Assembly (NCBI GenBank): GCA_020638195.1
Contig: JACKJC010000005.1
Span: 62,001-126,000, forward strand
DNA from: Methylobacteriaceae bacterium
GTDB taxonomy: Bacteria > Pseudomonadota > Alphaproteobacteria > Rhizobiales > Beijerinckiaceae
Direction of reading: 5' to 3'
Length of the DNA: 64,000 nt
The stretch's first letter is position 1, and each line of letters starts with the position of its first letter. The position numbers and the translations under genes were made by a program. Positions 1 through 9,152 of the stretch are shown here, piece by piece. The notes below the pieces were generated by a model. That model was not told where the DNA came from and made no database searches. It was given only the letters and a program-made list of their open reading frames with translations.

Positions 1-518
1 TGAAGGACGTGATGAAGGAATCGATCTCGGCGGCGGCGTCCTACGTTCGCTCGCGCGCGGTGGATTTCGGCATCGAGCCGCCGATGTTCGACAAGCGCGA
101 CATCCACGTGCACGTGCCGGAAGGCGCGACGCCGAAGGACGGTCCGTCGGCGGGCGTCGCCATGGCGACCGCCATTGTCTCGATCATGACGGGCATTCCG
201 GTGCGCCGCGACATCGCCATGACCGGCGAAATCACGCTGCGCGGCCGCGTCCTGCCGATCGGCGGCCTGAAGGAGAAGCTGCTCGCGGCCATGCGCGGCG
301 GCCTCAAGAAGGTGCTGATCCCGGAAGAGAACGCCAAGGATCTGGCGGAGCTTCCGGCCTCCGTGAAGAACGCGCTCGAAATCGTGCCGGTCTCACGGAT
401 GGATGAGGTTCTCAAGCATGCGCTCGTGCGTCAGCCGACGCCGATCGTGTGGGACGAGACCACGGCGCCTGTCGCCGCCAAGGGCGACGACGACGCGGCG
501 GGCGTTGTCGCGCACTGA
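1..518 (+). CDS. lon: Lon ATP-dependent protease, C-terminal part (5' truncated by window edge)
   Basis: This is the proteolytic domain of the AAA+ serine protease Lon, a cytoplasmic enzyme that degrades misfolded and regulatory proteins. The reading frame is open from the window edge (first full codon at base 3) to a TGA at 516-518. The visible part contains the PKDGPSAG motif with the catalytic serine (corresponding to Ser679 of E. coli) and, further on, [10 protein letters not shown] with the catalytic lysine (Lys722). The AAA+ and N-terminal domains lie outside the window. The tail after the conserved domain is short, acidic and alanine-rich. A strong terminator follows, and hupB comes next, the usual lon-hupB order in proteobacteria. 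Confidence 0.97.
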   Translation, partial: KDVMKESISAAASYVRSRAVDFGIEPPMFDKRDIHVHVPEGATPKDGPSAGVAMATAIVSIMTGIPVRRDIAMTGEITLRGRVLPIGGLKEKLLAAMRGGLKKVLIPEENAKDLAELPASVKNALEIVPVSRMDEVLKHALVRQPTPIVWDETTAPVAAKGDDDAAGVVAH

Positions 519-549
519 GCGCCAGCGCGCTCGTGCACGATCAAAAACA

Positions 550-582
550 GGCGGCAATCCCAAGGGGTTGCTGCCTTTTTTT
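550..582 (+). terminator. Rho-independent terminator of lon
   Basis: A near-perfect stem (GGCGGCAATCCC against GGGGTTGCTGCC, with G-T wobbles) around a two-base AA centre is followed directly by seven T residues. It lies about 30 bp after the lon stop codon and should end the lon transcript before hupB. Confidence 0.88.
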
Positions 583-780
583 GTTTGCACTGCGTCAAGT
601 CGCCCACGATTCGGGGGATTTTCTGAGGGGGTTGCGCGGGACGCCTTGCTTTTCAGGCGATTCGGGAACAACAGTTTGGGGCCTCGATAACGCGATTCGT
701 CCGCCAGACACGCGTTACAGCGCGGGGCGCAGCAAGGTCATTGTGCGCGGTTAGAGCACCGCGCCTTCAAGGAGCAAGCC

Positions 781-1062
781 ATGAACAAGCAGGAACTCGT
801 CGAACACGTCGCCGGCGAACTCGATCTGTCGAAGGCCAAGGCCGCGGACGCCATCGACGCCGTGCTCGACGGGATCACCAAGGCCGTCAAGAAGGGCGAC
901 GAAGTGCGCCTCGTCGGCTTCGGCACGTTCTCGGTGAAGAAGCGCGCCGCCGGCAAGGGCCGCAACCCGGCGACCGGCGCGGAGATCAAGATCCCGGCGT
1001 CCAAGAGCGTCCGCTTCAAGGCCGGCGCCGCTCTCAAGGCCGCGGTCAACAAGGGCAAGTAA
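781..1062 (+). CDS. hupB: DNA-binding protein HU (HU-beta type)
   Basis: A 93-residue histone-like nucleoid protein of the HU/IHF family that binds and bends DNA without strong sequence preference. It shows the complete family layout: an N-terminal helical dimerisation part starting MNKQELV, then VGFGTFSVKKR, the DNA-binding arm region with RNPATG, and a C-terminal helix containing SVRFKAG. The length is normal for HU. The ATG has an AAGGAG-type ribosome site 7-12 bp upstream. The gene sits directly downstream of lon, as hupB does in many proteobacteria, but it is separated from it by a terminator, so it is probably transcribed from its own promoter in the 200 bp before it. Confidence 0.96.
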   Translation: MNKQELVEHVAGELDLSKAKAADAIDAVLDGITKAVKKGDEVRLVGFGTFSVKKRAAGKGRNPATGAEIKIPASKSVRFKAGAALKAAVNKGK

Positions 1063-1100
1063 TTCCTGCCCGACGTAATTTCTGCCCGCCGCAGAAAAAG

Positions 1101-1134
1101 GAGAGAGGGCGCGTTTCGCGCCCTCTTTTCTTTT
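1101..1134 (+). terminator. Rho-independent terminator of hupB
   Basis: A 9-bp perfect GC-rich stem (GAGGGCGCG / CGCGCCCTC) with a TTT loop is followed by TTTTCTTTT. It starts about 40 bp after the hupB stop and lies just before the 3' end of the convergent DUF2161 gene. Confidence 0.9.
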
Positions 1135-1144
1135 GCGGCTCAGA

Positions 1145-1807
1145 TCAGGGCGTCGGCGCGGGCAGCGCATCTGCCCAATGGACCAGCGCGGCGCGGCCGC
1201 CGTCGCTGAGCCCGTAAACGCCGCGCTCGATCCGCTCGAACCAGCCGTAGACGTTGCCTTGCAGGATTTTCGGCGCGTCGGGCGTCACGGCCTTGAGGTC
1301 GCGCGGTCGGGCAGGGGCCTGCGACAGCGCGACGGCGCAGGCGAGCGCCTGCTGGCGATAGGCGGTCATGATCGGCCGGCGCGTCGAGCCGCCCGCGGTC
1401 GGGTCGCCTCGACGGCGGCGGTGCTCGGCCACGAGCCGCGAGCGCCGTTTGCGGTCGGGCCGCGGCTTCCAGTCCTCCGGCGCGACCACGATCTCGACGC
1501 GCCCGCCCGGCAGCACGCTCAACAGGCCGACGCCGATCAACCGGCACAATTTCTTCACACGCCGGTCACGGTCGCGCCCCTTGGTGGAAGCCGAGACAGC
1601 AAGCCACACTTCGTCGCAGGCCGCCGCACGTTCCACGCCCTGCAGGACCAGTTCGAGGTTGAAGCTGGTCTTCAGCTCTGCGACGACGACGCGCACTTCC
1701 TCGCCCTCGCGGATCGCGACGACGTCGCACCCGCAAATCTCGCCCTTGGCGGAAAAGCCGAGATCTTCCAGGAAGGCTTTGACGGGGGCGTAGAGGGCGG
1801 TTTCCAA
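1145..1807 (-). CDS. DUF2161 family protein
   Basis: A protein of about 220 residues resembling the conserved alphaproteobacterial DUF2161 family (often labelled putative phosphodiesterase; the function is not established). The N-terminal part (ETALYAPVKAFLEDLGF, then GEICGCDVVA and VAELKTSFNLELVLQ) looks like a PD-(D/E)XK-type nuclease core, with D and ExK residues in the right order; that is an inference. The C-terminal part has a small basic winged-helix-like segment ending near YGWFERIERGVYGLSDGG. I place the start at a TTG just before the family-typical ETALY. The frame is open further upstream (ATG at 1885), but that extension is low-complexity and runs towards a perfect palindrome. It is convergent with hupB. 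Confidence 0.7.
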   Translation of the reverse strand: METALYAPVKAFLEDLGFSAKGEICGCDVVAIREGEEVRVVVAELKTSFNLELVLQGVERAAACDEVWLAVSASTKGRDRDRRVKKLCRLIGVGLLSVLPGGRVEIVVAPEDWKPRPDRKRRSRLVAEHRRRRGDPTAGGSTRRPIMTAYRQQALACAVALSQAPARPRDLKAVTPDAPKILQGNVYGWFERIERGVYGLSDGGRAALVHWADALPAPTP

Positions 1808-1930
1808 GGGGCAGGCGCCGAATCGGATGAAACTCGGCGTCCATCCTGACGCAACCCGCCGCGCACGTCTGCCGTCGGCGCGCATCGACGGCCCGCTTGG
1901 CGCCTGCCGCCCTCTTGCGTAAACAGAGGG

Positions 1931-1954
1931 CGCGAGCGCGCAAGCGCGCTCGCG
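1931..1954. repeat. Perfect GC-rich inverted repeat
   Basis: Two 11-bp arms (CGCGAGCGCGC / GCGCGCTCGCG) flank a central AA. It lies between the DUF2161 gene and tRNA-Val. There is no T-run, so it is not a canonical terminator. Its location inside the possible 5' extension of the DUF2161 frame argues for the shorter start of that gene. Confidence 0.6.
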
Positions 1955-1987
1955 ATCCAAATGCCGGATCGGCCTGAGCCGATCCCG

Positions 1988-2063
1988 GGGCGGTTAGCTC
2001 AGTTGGTAGAGCATCTCGTTTACACCGAGAGGGTCGGCGGTTCGAGCCCGTCACCGCCCACCA
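1988..2063 (+). tRNA. tRNA-Val (anticodon TAC)
   Basis: A complete 76-nt cloverleaf: the acceptor stem GGGCGGT pairs with ACCGCCC, the D-arm contains GCTCAGTTGGTAGAGC, the anticodon stem TCTCG/CGAGA encloses loop TTTACAC with TAC at 2021-2023, and the T-loop is TTCGAGC. The CCA end is encoded (2061-2063). Confidence 0.97.
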
Positions 2064-2224
2064 TCCTTGCGCATCGTCGACCAGCGAATCGCGGCCGCCG
2101 ATCCGCCCGCGTTAACCATTTTCGTTGCCGACGATTCGAGCGCGGGCGGAGAAACGGCTTGTGCGCCCCTGCCGCGCGGTTACAATTTTAGCTGTTGCGA
2201 ACCTGCGTGGCGCGAGGGTGACTC

Positions 2225-2893
2225 ATGGCGTTCAAGAAATTGACCATCGGCGCGGCCGCCGTGCTTTTCTCGCTCTTTGCCAGCGCATCGGCGCGCGCGG
2301 AAATGCAGTTCAGCCTGACGACGATCGGCGGTTCCTGCGGATCGCATTGCCCGCTCGCCATCGTCGCCGACGGCGAAATCACCGATTCCACGCCGAACGA
2401 ATTCATCGCCTTCGTCCGCGCCAATGCGCGCTCGCGCAATGTGCGCAGCGTCGTGCTGCTCAATTCGCCAGGCGGCAAGGTGGTGGCGTCGATGGAGCTC
2501 GGCCGCGTCTTCCGCAAGGTCGGGGCGGCGACCGTCGTCGCGCGCGCTGTCGCCGACAGCGACGGCCGCAGCCATCTGGCGGCTGGCCGCTGCTTTTCGG
2601 CTTGTGTCTATGCGCTGATGGGCGGCCGCAAGCGCGTCGTGCCGGCGCAGAGCCTCGTGGGCGTCCACCGCATGTTCGCGCTGGAGGCCGGCGCGGATCC
2701 GGCGGGCGGCGGCGGCGGGACGCGCCGGCGATTCGACAATGGCGACATGCGCAGCACGCTCTCGCGCTATTCCCAGGCCATGGGCGTCAGCCGCGAATTG
2801 ATTGCGACCGCCGAGCGCACGCCGACCGAGACGCTTCACCTGCTTTCGCCGAGCGAAGTGGCGCGCTGGCGTCTGGGATCGACGCGTTTCTGA
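2225..2893 (+). CDS. Secreted ClpP/crotonase-fold (putative periplasmic protease-like) protein
   Basis: A 222-residue protein with a clear Sec signal peptide (residues 1-25: basic start, hydrophobic core, ASARA cleavage site). The mature part resembles COG3904-type ClpP-like proteins. It has NSPGGKVVASMELGR (about 80-94), like the oxyanion glycine loop of ClpP, then CFSACVYALMGG, in which Ser125 sits where the catalytic serine would be, and VGVHRM with a histidine. Two cysteines near residues 38-42 could form a disulfide in the periplasm. A glycine/arginine-rich linker (about 158-168) is probably a flexible loop. Substrate and activity are unknown. It stands alone between two tRNA genes. Confidence 0.75.
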   Translation: MAFKKLTIGAAAVLFSLFASASARAEMQFSLTTIGGSCGSHCPLAIVADGEITDSTPNEFIAFVRANARSRNVRSVVLLNSPGGKVVASMELGRVFRKVGAATVVARAVADSDGRSHLAAGRCFSACVYALMGGRKRVVPAQSLVGVHRMFALEAGADPAGGGGGTRRRFDNGDMRSTLSRYSQAMGVSRELIATAERTPTETLHLLSPSEVARWRLGSTRF

Positions 2894-2961
2894 TGTCAGT
2901 CGCTTGACTTGGGAGCGGCGTCGTCATATTCCGCACCCGTCCGCGCAAGCGCGCCTTTCGC

Positions 2962-3038
<77 letters not shown>

Positions 3039-3177
3039 TTCCCCGTAATCAATCCCCGGAATTCGCGACGACCGGCACGGTTGTCATTCCGGCCGACGAG
3101 CCGAAATCCAGCGTTCGTTCGCTTGGGGGCTGGCTCCCGGATCGGCCTTCGGCCGTCCGGGATGGCAGCGAGCGCAA

Positions 3178-3933
3178 TCAGTACGTCGCGCGCCCACCCG
3201 ACAGATCGAAGACCGCGCCGGTCGTGAACGAATTTTCCGCCGAGACGAGAAACGCGACCATGGCCGCGATCTCCTCGACCAGAACGAATCGCGCGCGCGG
3301 AATTTTCGACAGCATGTAGTCGATGTGCTGCTGGCTCATCTGGTCGAAGATTGCGGTGCGCGCGGCGGCCGGCGTTATGCAATTGACAGCTATGTCCTGG
3401 GCGGCGAGCTCCTTGCCGAGCGACTTTGTAAGCGCGATCACGCCCGCCTTGGCCGCGGAATAGGCGGCCGCGTTCGGATTGCCCTCCTTGCCGGCGATCG
3501 AGGCGACGTTGACGATGCGTCCGTAGCCCTGGGCGATCATGGTCGGAACCACGGCTTTGCAACCGTAGAAGACGCCGTTGAGATCAAGGTCGATCACCCG
3601 TCGCCAGTCCTCGACCGGATAGTCGGCAACCGTCGCGTTCGGGCCGGAAATACCGGCGTTGTTGACGAGAATGTCGATCCGGCCGGCCTGCTTGGCGGTT
3701 GCCGCCGCCGCAGCGGAAACGCTCGCGAAATCGCTCATGTCGCAGCCGACCGCGAAGGCCTTTCCGCCCGCTCCGATTTCTGCGGCGGTTTTTTCGGCGA
3801 GCGCCATGTCCCGGTCCCAGATCGCAACCTTCGCCCCGGACGCGATCAGGCGGCTCGCGACCGCGCGCCCGATTCCCTGCGCGCCGCCGGTGACGACAGC
3901 GACGCGGCCTTCGAGATCATATTGATTGGCCAT
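3178..3933 (-). CDS. SDR family oxidoreductase (3-oxoacyl-ACP reductase-like)
   Basis: A 251-residue classical short-chain dehydrogenase. The NAD(P)-binding motif TGGAQGIG is at 15-22, NNAG at about 91-94, and the catalytic Ser145, Tyr158 and Lys162 (YSAAK) are all present. An aspartate after the second beta-strand (IWDRD) favours NAD over NADP. The C-terminus ends DLSGGRATY, as in many cyclic-alcohol or 3-hydroxyacyl-CoA dehydrogenases. The start is set by a GGGAGGA ribosome site 7 bp before the ATG; the frame continues upstream without such support. It is divergent from the nuo operon with about 215 bp between them. The substrate cannot be told from sequence. Confidence 0.85.
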   Translation of the reverse strand: MANQYDLEGRVAVVTGGAQGIGRAVASRLIASGAKVAIWDRDMALAEKTAAEIGAGGKAFAVGCDMSDFASVSAAAAATAKQAGRIDILVNNAGISGPNATVADYPVEDWRRVIDLDLNGVFYGCKAVVPTMIAQGYGRIVNVASIAGKEGNPNAAAYSAAKAGVIALTKSLGKELAAQDIAVNCITPAAARTAIFDQMSQQHIDYMLSKIPRARFVLVEEIAAMVAFLVSAENSFTTGAVFDLSGGRATY

Positions 3934-4150
3934 GTAATCCTCCCGGTCGCGATCATGGGCGCCGCCGGCTGCCGCGTCCAGCCCGTCCGGCGCCTTGTCC
4001 GAAATCAATACGACCTTATGTGAAGGGAATGATTTCTGGGCCCGTTTCGGCTTGCGCCACAGTGTGCGCTGCGATACGGATCGCGCCAGCCGCGCCGCCC
4101 GGGGCGGGGCCTTCCTCATCCCGGCGCCCCGAGCCAGCCCCGGAATGCCT

Positions 4151-4516
4151 ATGCCCGGTTTCTTGGACCAATACCTCGCCCTGGTGATTTTCGCCGGCCT
4201 GTCGGCTGTCATCTCGATGGCCTTGCTGATCGCGCCCTTCCTGCTGGCCTACAAGTCGCCGGATCCAGAAAAGCTGTCGGCCTATGAATGCGGCTTCGAC
4301 GCCTTCGACGATGCGCGCATGAAATTCGACGTGCGCTTCTATCTGGTGTCGCTGCTCTTCATCATCTTCGATCTCGAGGTCGCCTTTCTGTTCCCGTGGA
4401 CCATCGCCTTCAAGGACGTCGGCATGCTCGGCTTCTGGTCGATGATGGTCTTCCTCGGCGTCCTCACGATCGGCTTCGTCTACGAATGGAAAAAGGGAGC
4501 GCTGGAATGGGATTGA
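4151..4516 (+). CDS. nuoA: NADH-quinone oxidoreductase subunit A
   Basis: A membrane subunit of respiratory complex I (NADH:ubiquinone oxidoreductase, inner membrane). The 121 residues hold three transmembrane helices (about 10-33, 62-82 and 92-112) and the family signature KLSAYECGF in the cytoplasmic loop between helices 1 and 2, followed by a [20 protein letters not shown] stretch. The chosen ATG has GGAA six bases upstream; another ATG two codons earlier (4145) is possible. It is the first gene of the nuo operon, and its end overlaps nuoB by 10 bp. Confidence 0.95.
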   Translation: MPGFLDQYLALVIFAGLSAVISMALLIAPFLLAYKSPDPEKLSAYECGFDAFDDARMKFDVRFYLVSLLFIIFDLEVAFLFPWTIAFKDVGMLGFWSMMVFLGVLTIGFVYEWKKGALEWD

Positions 4517-5088
4517 CCGACAGCCGCCCCACGCTCGTCGCGGCCGCGCCGAAGGGCATCATCGATCCCGCGACCGGCAAGCCGATCGGCGCGAACGATC
4601 CGTATTTTCTCGGCGTCAACGACCAGCTCGCCGACAAGGGCTTTCTGGTCACCTCGACCGACGAGCTGATCGCGTGGGCGCGCACCGGCTCGCTGATGTG
4701 GATGACCTTCGGTCTCGCCTGCTGCGCGGTCGAGATGATGCAGCTTTCAATGCCGCGCTACGACGTCGAGCGCTACGGTTTCGCGCCCCGCGCCTCGCCT
4801 CGCCAGTCCGACGTGATGATCGTCGCGGGCACGCTGACCAACAAGATGGCCCCCGCCTTGCGCAAGGTCTACGACCAGATGCCCGAGCCGCGCTATGTGA
4901 TCTCGATGGGTTCCTGCGCGAACGGCGGCGGTTACTACCACTACAGCTATTCAGTGGTGCGCGGCTGTGACCGCGTCGTGCCGGTGGACATCTACGTGCC
5001 GGGCTGCCCGCCCTCGGCGGAAGCGCTGCTCTACGGCGTGCTTCTGCTCCAGCGCAAGATCCGCCGCACGGGCACGATCGAGCGATAA
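4507..5088 (+). CDS. nuoB: NADH-quinone oxidoreductase subunit B
   Basis: A 193-residue peripheral-arm subunit of complex I that carries cluster N2, the last iron-sulfur centre before ubiquinone. The four cluster ligands are visible: adjacent Cys72-Cys73 in [10 protein letters not shown], Cys137 in [10 protein letters not shown] and Cys167 in [10 protein letters not shown]. The N-terminal 45 residues are a variable extension typical of alphaproteobacteria and mitochondria. The ATG lies inside the nuoA coding end, which suggests translational coupling. A 65-bp spacer separates it from nuoC. Confidence 0.97.
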   Translation: MGLTDSRPTLVAAAPKGIIDPATGKPIGANDPYFLGVNDQLADKGFLVTSTDELIAWARTGSLMWMTFGLACCAVEMMQLSMPRYDVERYGFAPRASPRQSDVMIVAGTLTNKMAPALRKVYDQMPEPRYVISMGSCANGGGYYHYSYSVVRGCDRVVPVDIYVPGCPPSAEALLYGVLLLQRKIRRTGTIER

Positions 5089-5153
5089 GCGCGACGGCGG
5101 CGCCGGACAAGCGTCCGGCGTCGTGCTGAAAAAGGTTCGGCCAAGAAGGTTCG

Positions 5154-5768
5154 ATGAGTATGGACAGCGAACTCAAAACCCTCGGCGATGCGATCGCGAC
5201 GGCTCTGCCGGGAGCGATTGCGAAGGTCGCCGTCGAATTCGGCGAACTGACGCTGGACGTCGCGCGCGACCACTGGGTCGAAACGGTGAAATATCTGCAC
5301 GATGCGCCCGATTGCCTGTTCGTGAATTTCATCGACCTCTGCGGCGTCGACTATCCACAGCGCCCGGATCGTTTCGACGTCGTCCTTCATCTCCTGTCGC
5401 CGCGCCACAACCGTCGCATCCGCGTGAAGACGCGCACGAACGAAACAAATCCGGTTCCCTCGCTGACCGGCGTCTTCAAGAGCGCCAACTGGTACGAGCG
5501 CGAAGCCTACGATCTCGTCGGCGTGCTGTTCTCCGGCCACCCGGATCTGCGCCGGATGCTGACGGACTATGGTTTCGACGGTCATCCGCTGCGCAAGGAC
5601 TTCCCGATGACCGGCTATGTCGAGCTCTGGTACGACGACGAGCAGAAGCGCTGCGTCTACAAGCCCGTCAGCCTCAGCCAGGAATTCCGCACCTTCGATT
5701 TCCTCTCGCCTTGGGAAGGGCCGGACTATCCGCCGCTGCCCGGCGATGAAAAAGCGACGAAGGCGTGA
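5154..5768 (+). CDS. nuoC: NADH-quinone oxidoreductase subunit C
   Basis: A 204-residue subunit of the complex I connecting arm (the 30-kDa subunit homologue), separate from NuoD, unlike the fused NuoCD of enterobacteria. The diagnostic block from [13 protein letters not shown] through [13 protein letters not shown] to HPLRKDFP is present at about 110-150. The start ATG follows AAGAAGG. The nuoD start lies 5 bp after the stop. Confidence 0.96.
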   Translation: MSMDSELKTLGDAIATALPGAIAKVAVEFGELTLDVARDHWVETVKYLHDAPDCLFVNFIDLCGVDYPQRPDRFDVVLHLLSPRHNRRIRVKTRTNETNPVPSLTGVFKSANWYEREAYDLVGVLFSGHPDLRRMLTDYGFDGHPLRKDFPMTGYVELWYDDEQKRCVYKPVSLSQEFRTFDFLSPWEGPDYPPLPGDEKATKA

Positions 5769-5773
5769 GCGTC

Positions 5774-6967
5774 ATGACCGAACAGCAGACCCTTCGCAAT
5801 TTCACCATCAACTTTGGTCCGCAGCATCCGGCCGCGCACGGCGTGCTGCGCCTGGTGCTCGAGCTCGATGGCGAGGTCGTCGAGCGCGTCGATCCGCATA
5901 TCGGCCTGCTGCATCGCGGCACCGAGAAGCTGATGGAGGCGCGCACCTATCTGCAGAACGTGCCTTACTTCGACCGGCTCGACTATTGCGCGCCGATGAA
6001 TCAGGAGCACGCTTTCTGCATGGCGGTCGAGCGCATGCTGGGCATGGAAGTGCCGCGCCGCGGCCAGCTCGTTCGCGTGCTCTATTCCGAGATCGGCCGC
6101 CTTCTCTCGCATCTTCTCAACGTCACCACGCAGGCCATGGACGTCGGCGCGCTCACCCCGCCGCTTTGGGGCTTCGAGGAGCGCGAGAAGCTGATGGTGT
6201 TCTACGAGCGCGCCTGCGGCGCGCGCCTGCACGCCAATTACTTCCGCTTCGGCGGCGTCGCGAAGGACCTGCCGGACCAGCTCGTCGAGGACATCGGCAA
6301 GTTTTGCGATCCCTTCCTCAAGGTCGTCGACGATCTCGAGGACCTCTTCATCGGCAACCGTATCTTCAAGCAGCGCAACGTCGACATCGGCGTCGTCACG
6401 CTCGAGGATTGCTGGAACTACGGCTTCTCGGGCGTGATGGTGCGCGGCTCCGGCGCCGCATGGGACTTGCGCAAGTCGCAGCCCTACGAGTGCTACGAGG
6501 AGATGGAATTCGACATTCCCGTCGGCAAGAACGGCGATTGCTACGATCGCGCCGTCATCCGCATGGAAGAGATGCGGCAGTCGACGGCGATCATGAAGCA
6601 ATGCGTCAACAAGCTGCTCGCCGAAACCGGCCGCGGCCCGGTGCAGACGCCCAATCACAAGATCGCGCAGCCCTCGCGCAAGGATATGAAGCGCTCGATG
6701 GAAGCGCTGATCCACCATTTCAAGCTCTTCACCGAAGGCTTCAAGACGCCCGAGGGCGAGGTCTATGCGGCGGTCGAGGCGCCCAAGGGCGAGTTCGGCG
6801 TCTATCTCGTGTCCGATGGCGGCGACAAGCCGTATCGCTGCAAGATTCGCGCACCGGGTTTTGCGCATCTGCAGGCAATGGACGTCATGTGCCAGAAGCA
6901 CATGCTGGCCGACGTCTCGGCCATCCTCGGTTCGCTCGACATCGTGTTCGGGGAGGTCGACCGGTGA
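5774..6967 (+). CDS. nuoD: NADH-quinone oxidoreductase subunit D
   Basis: The 397-residue 49-kDa-type subunit, related to the large subunit of NiFe hydrogenases, which forms the quinone-binding site with NuoB. The N-terminal [13 protein letters not shown] motif carries the histidine near the quinone head group, and [13 protein letters not shown] follows. The C-terminus ends in DIVFGEVDR, as in other members. An in-frame GTG nine bases upstream is possible, but the ATG matches family starts. Its stop overlaps the GTG start of the next small gene (GTGA). Confidence 0.97.
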   Translation: MTEQQTLRNFTINFGPQHPAAHGVLRLVLELDGEVVERVDPHIGLLHRGTEKLMEARTYLQNVPYFDRLDYCAPMNQEHAFCMAVERMLGMEVPRRGQLVRVLYSEIGRLLSHLLNVTTQAMDVGALTPPLWGFEEREKLMVFYERACGARLHANYFRFGGVAKDLPDQLVEDIGKFCDPFLKVVDDLEDLFIGNRIFKQRNVDIGVVTLEDCWNYGFSGVMVRGSGAAWDLRKSQPYECYEEMEFDIPVGKNGDCYDRAVIRMEEMRQSTAIMKQCVNKLLAETGRGPVQTPNHKIAQPSRKDMKRSMEALIHHFKLFTEGFKTPEGEVYAAVEAPKGEFGVYLVSDGGDKPYRCKIRAPGFAHLQAMDVMCQKHMLADVSAILGSLDIVFGEVDR

Positions 6968-7188
6968 CCGTTCTCGAATCCCTCAAGAAGCGCGCGCACA
7001 TCCTGATCGCAGGCGGCGTGTCCTTCGCGCTCGTGCTGTTCGTCATGCGTTGGAGCGCGGGCGAAAAGCTCGTCCAGCCGCAATCCGATTTCGGGGTGCT
7101 GATCGGCCTCGCGCTGGTCGCGCTCTATTTCGTCATCACCGACACGCGCAACGGCGGAAACTCCGATGCGCCGAAAGGCCTGAACTGA
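6964..7188 (+). CDS. Small two-helix membrane protein inside the nuo operon
   Basis: A 74-residue protein with a GTG start overlapping the nuoD stop (GTGA) and a TGA that overlaps the nuoE ATG (TGATG). This tight coupling on both sides argues strongly that it is translated. It has two predicted membrane helices (about 13-28, starting at IAGGVSFAL, and about 44-60, [17 protein letters not shown]), a basic N-terminus and a polar C-terminal tail. I do not recognise a named family. Its position suggests a role in complex I assembly or as an accessory subunit, but that is inference only. Confidence 0.75.
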   Translation: MTVLESLKKRAHILIAGGVSFALVLFVMRWSAGEKLVQPQSDFGVLIGLALVALYFVITDTRNGGNSDAPKGLN

Positions 7189-7826
7189 TGTCCGCTCGCC
7201 GCCTCGCCGCAGACCAGCCTGCAAGCTTCGAGATGACGCCGGAGACGCAGGCCAAGCTCGACCGCATCATCGCCAAATATCCGCAGGGCAAGCAGGCCTC
7301 CGCGGTCATTTCGGCGCTCTGGCTCGCGCAGAAGCAGAACGACTACTGGCTGCCGCGCGCCGCCATCGAGAAGGTCGCCGAGACGCTCGGCATGCCCTAC
7401 ATCCGCGTGATGGAGGTCGCGACCTTCTACACGATGTTCAACCTCGAGCCGGTCGGCAGATATTTCATCCAGATGTGCGGCACGACGCCGTGCCTGCTCG
7501 CCGGCTCCGATGGCATCAAGGCCTATCTCGAACAGCGCGTCGGCCCGCAGCGCAAGGTGACGGCGGACGGCAATTTCTCATGGCTCGAGGTCGAGTGCCT
7601 CGGCGCCTGTTGCAATGCGCCGATGGTGCAGATCAATGACGACTATTACGAGGATCTGACGGTCGAGAATTTCGGCAAGCTGCTCGATGATCTCGCCGCC
7701 GGCCGCCCCGTGCGCGTCGGCTCGCAGACCGGCCGCATGACTTCCGAACCGGACGGCGGCCTCACCACGCTGACGACCTTCTATGGCGCCGACGGCAAGT
7801 CCGGCCCGCAATCCCTGAAGAAGTGA
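7188..7826 (+). CDS. nuoE: NADH-quinone oxidoreductase subunit E
   Basis: The 212-residue 24-kDa-type subunit of the NADH dehydrogenase module, thioredoxin-like, with one [2Fe-2S] cluster (N1a). Ligands are Cys97 and Cys102 (CGTTPC) and Cys137 and Cys141 (CLGAC). An additional cysteine follows at 142. The C-terminal 40 residues after the cluster domain form an extension typical of alphaproteobacteria. The start overlaps the preceding small gene and the stop overlaps a possible GTG start of nuoF. Confidence 0.97.
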   Translation: MSARRLAADQPASFEMTPETQAKLDRIIAKYPQGKQASAVISALWLAQKQNDYWLPRAAIEKVAETLGMPYIRVMEVATFYTMFNLEPVGRYFIQMCGTTPCLLAGSDGIKAYLEQRVGPQRKVTADGNFSWLEVECLGACCNAPMVQINDDYYEDLTVENFGKLLDDLAAGRPVRVGSQTGRMTSEPDGGLTTLTTFYGADGKSGPQSLKK

Positions 7827-7834
7827 CGGCCGCC

Positions 7835-9148
7835 ATGCTCGAAGACAAGGACCGCATCTTCCAGAATCTCTACGGCTACGGCGACGCAGGCTTGGCTGGC
7901 GCCCGCGCGCGCGGCGCCTGGGACAATACCAAGGGCCTGATCGAGAAGGGCAAGGACTGGATCATCAGCGAGATGAAGGCGTCGGGCCTGCGCGGTCGCG
8001 GCGGCGCGGGCTTCCCGACCGGCCTCAAATGGTCCTTCATGCCGCAGAAGCCCGATCCAGCGCGCCCGCACTATCTCGTCGTCAACGCCGACGAATCCGA
8101 GCCCGGCACCTGCAAGGACCGCGAGATCATGCGCAATGATCCGCACCTGCTGATCGAGGGCTGCCTCATCGCCTCCTTCGCGATGGGCGCCAACGCCGCC
8201 TACATCTACGTGCGCGGCGAATACATCTACGAGCGCGAGGCGCTGCAGCGCGCCGTCGACGAGGCCTATGCCGCCAATCTGATTGGCAAGAACAACGTCA
8301 ACGGCTGGCCGTTCGACCTCTACGTCCACCACGGCGCCGGCGCCTATATCTGCGGCGAAGAGACGGCGCTGATCGAAAGCCTCGAGGGCAAGAAGGGCAT
8401 GCCGCGGCTGAAGCCGCCGTTCCCGGCCAACATGGGCCTCTACGGCTGCCCGACGACCGTGAACAACGTCGAGTCGATCGCCGTCGCCCCGACCATCCTG
8501 CGCCGTGGCGCGGCCTGGTTTTCGGGTTTTGGCGCCAAGAACAATGCGGGCACGAAGCTGTTCTGCGTCTCAGGCCACGTCAACAAGCGCTGCAACGTCG
8601 AAGAGGCGATGTCGATCCCCTTCCGCGAACTGATCGACAAGCATTGCGGCGGCGTGCGTGGCGGCTGGGACAATCTGCTCGCGGTCATTCCCGGCGGCTC
8701 CTCGGTGCGCTGCGTGCCGGCCGAGCAGATCATCGACTGCCCGATGGATTTCGACTCGCTGTCGAAGTTGCGCTCCGGCCTCGGCACGGCGGCGGTCATC
8801 GTCATGGACAAGTCGACCGACATCGTCCGCGCCATCGCGCGCCTGTCCTATTTCTACAAGCACGAGAGCTGCGGCCAGTGCACGCCATGCCGCGAAGGCA
8901 CGGGCTGGATGTGGCGCGTCATGAACCGCATGGCCGAGGGCAGGGCCCACAGACGAGAAATCGACATGCTTCTGGAAGTGACCAAGCAGGTCGAGGGCCA
9001 CACGATCTGCGCGCTCGGCGACGCCGCGGCCTGGCCGATCCAGGGCCTCATCACGCATTTCCGGCACGAGATCGAAAAGAAGATCGACGCCTATTCGGCG
9101 CTCGCCCCGCATCAGCCGGTCGAGCCCATTCGGACGGCGGCGGAGTAA
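7835..9148 (+). CDS. nuoF: NADH-quinone oxidoreductase subunit F
   Basis: The 437-residue 51-kDa-type subunit that binds NADH and FMN and holds cluster N3. The FMN/NADH loop [11 protein letters not shown] is at 53-63, and the [4Fe-4S] ligands are Cys346, Cys349 and Cys352 ([12 protein letters not shown]) and Cys392. I chose the ATG (MLEDKDRIF, as in homologues) over a GTG 12 bases earlier that overlaps the nuoE stop. nuoG starts 5 bp downstream. Confidence 0.97.
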   Translation: MLEDKDRIFQNLYGYGDAGLAGARARGAWDNTKGLIEKGKDWIISEMKASGLRGRGGAGFPTGLKWSFMPQKPDPARPHYLVVNADESEPGTCKDREIMRNDPHLLIEGCLIASFAMGANAAYIYVRGEYIYEREALQRAVDEAYAANLIGKNNVNGWPFDLYVHHGAGAYICGEETALIESLEGKKGMPRLKPPFPANMGLYGCPTTVNNVESIAVAPTILRRGAAWFSGFGAKNNAGTKLFCVSGHVNKRCNVEEAMSIPFRELIDKHCGGVRGGWDNLLAVIPGGSSVRCVPAEQIIDCPMDFDSLSKLRSGLGTAAVIVMDKSTDIVRAIARLSYFYKHESCGQCTPCREGTGWMWRVMNRMAEGRAHRREIDMLLEVTKQVEGHTICALGDAAAWPIQGLITHFRHEIEKKIDAYSALAPHQPVEPIRTAAE

Positions 9149-9152
9149 GATC

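Noticed and set aside
1808..1960. Upstream extension of the DUF2161 protein to a start near 1960 or 1885
   Set aside because: The extra residues are basic low-complexity, run through a perfect palindrome and have no ribosome site, while homologues begin at the ETALY motif.
4052..4080. Sigma-70-like promoter (TTGCGC, 17 bp, TACGGA) before nuoA
   Set aside because: Both hexamers match the consensus only weakly, and similar matches arise by chance in this DNA. The nuo promoter probably lies in 3934-4144, but I cannot place it.
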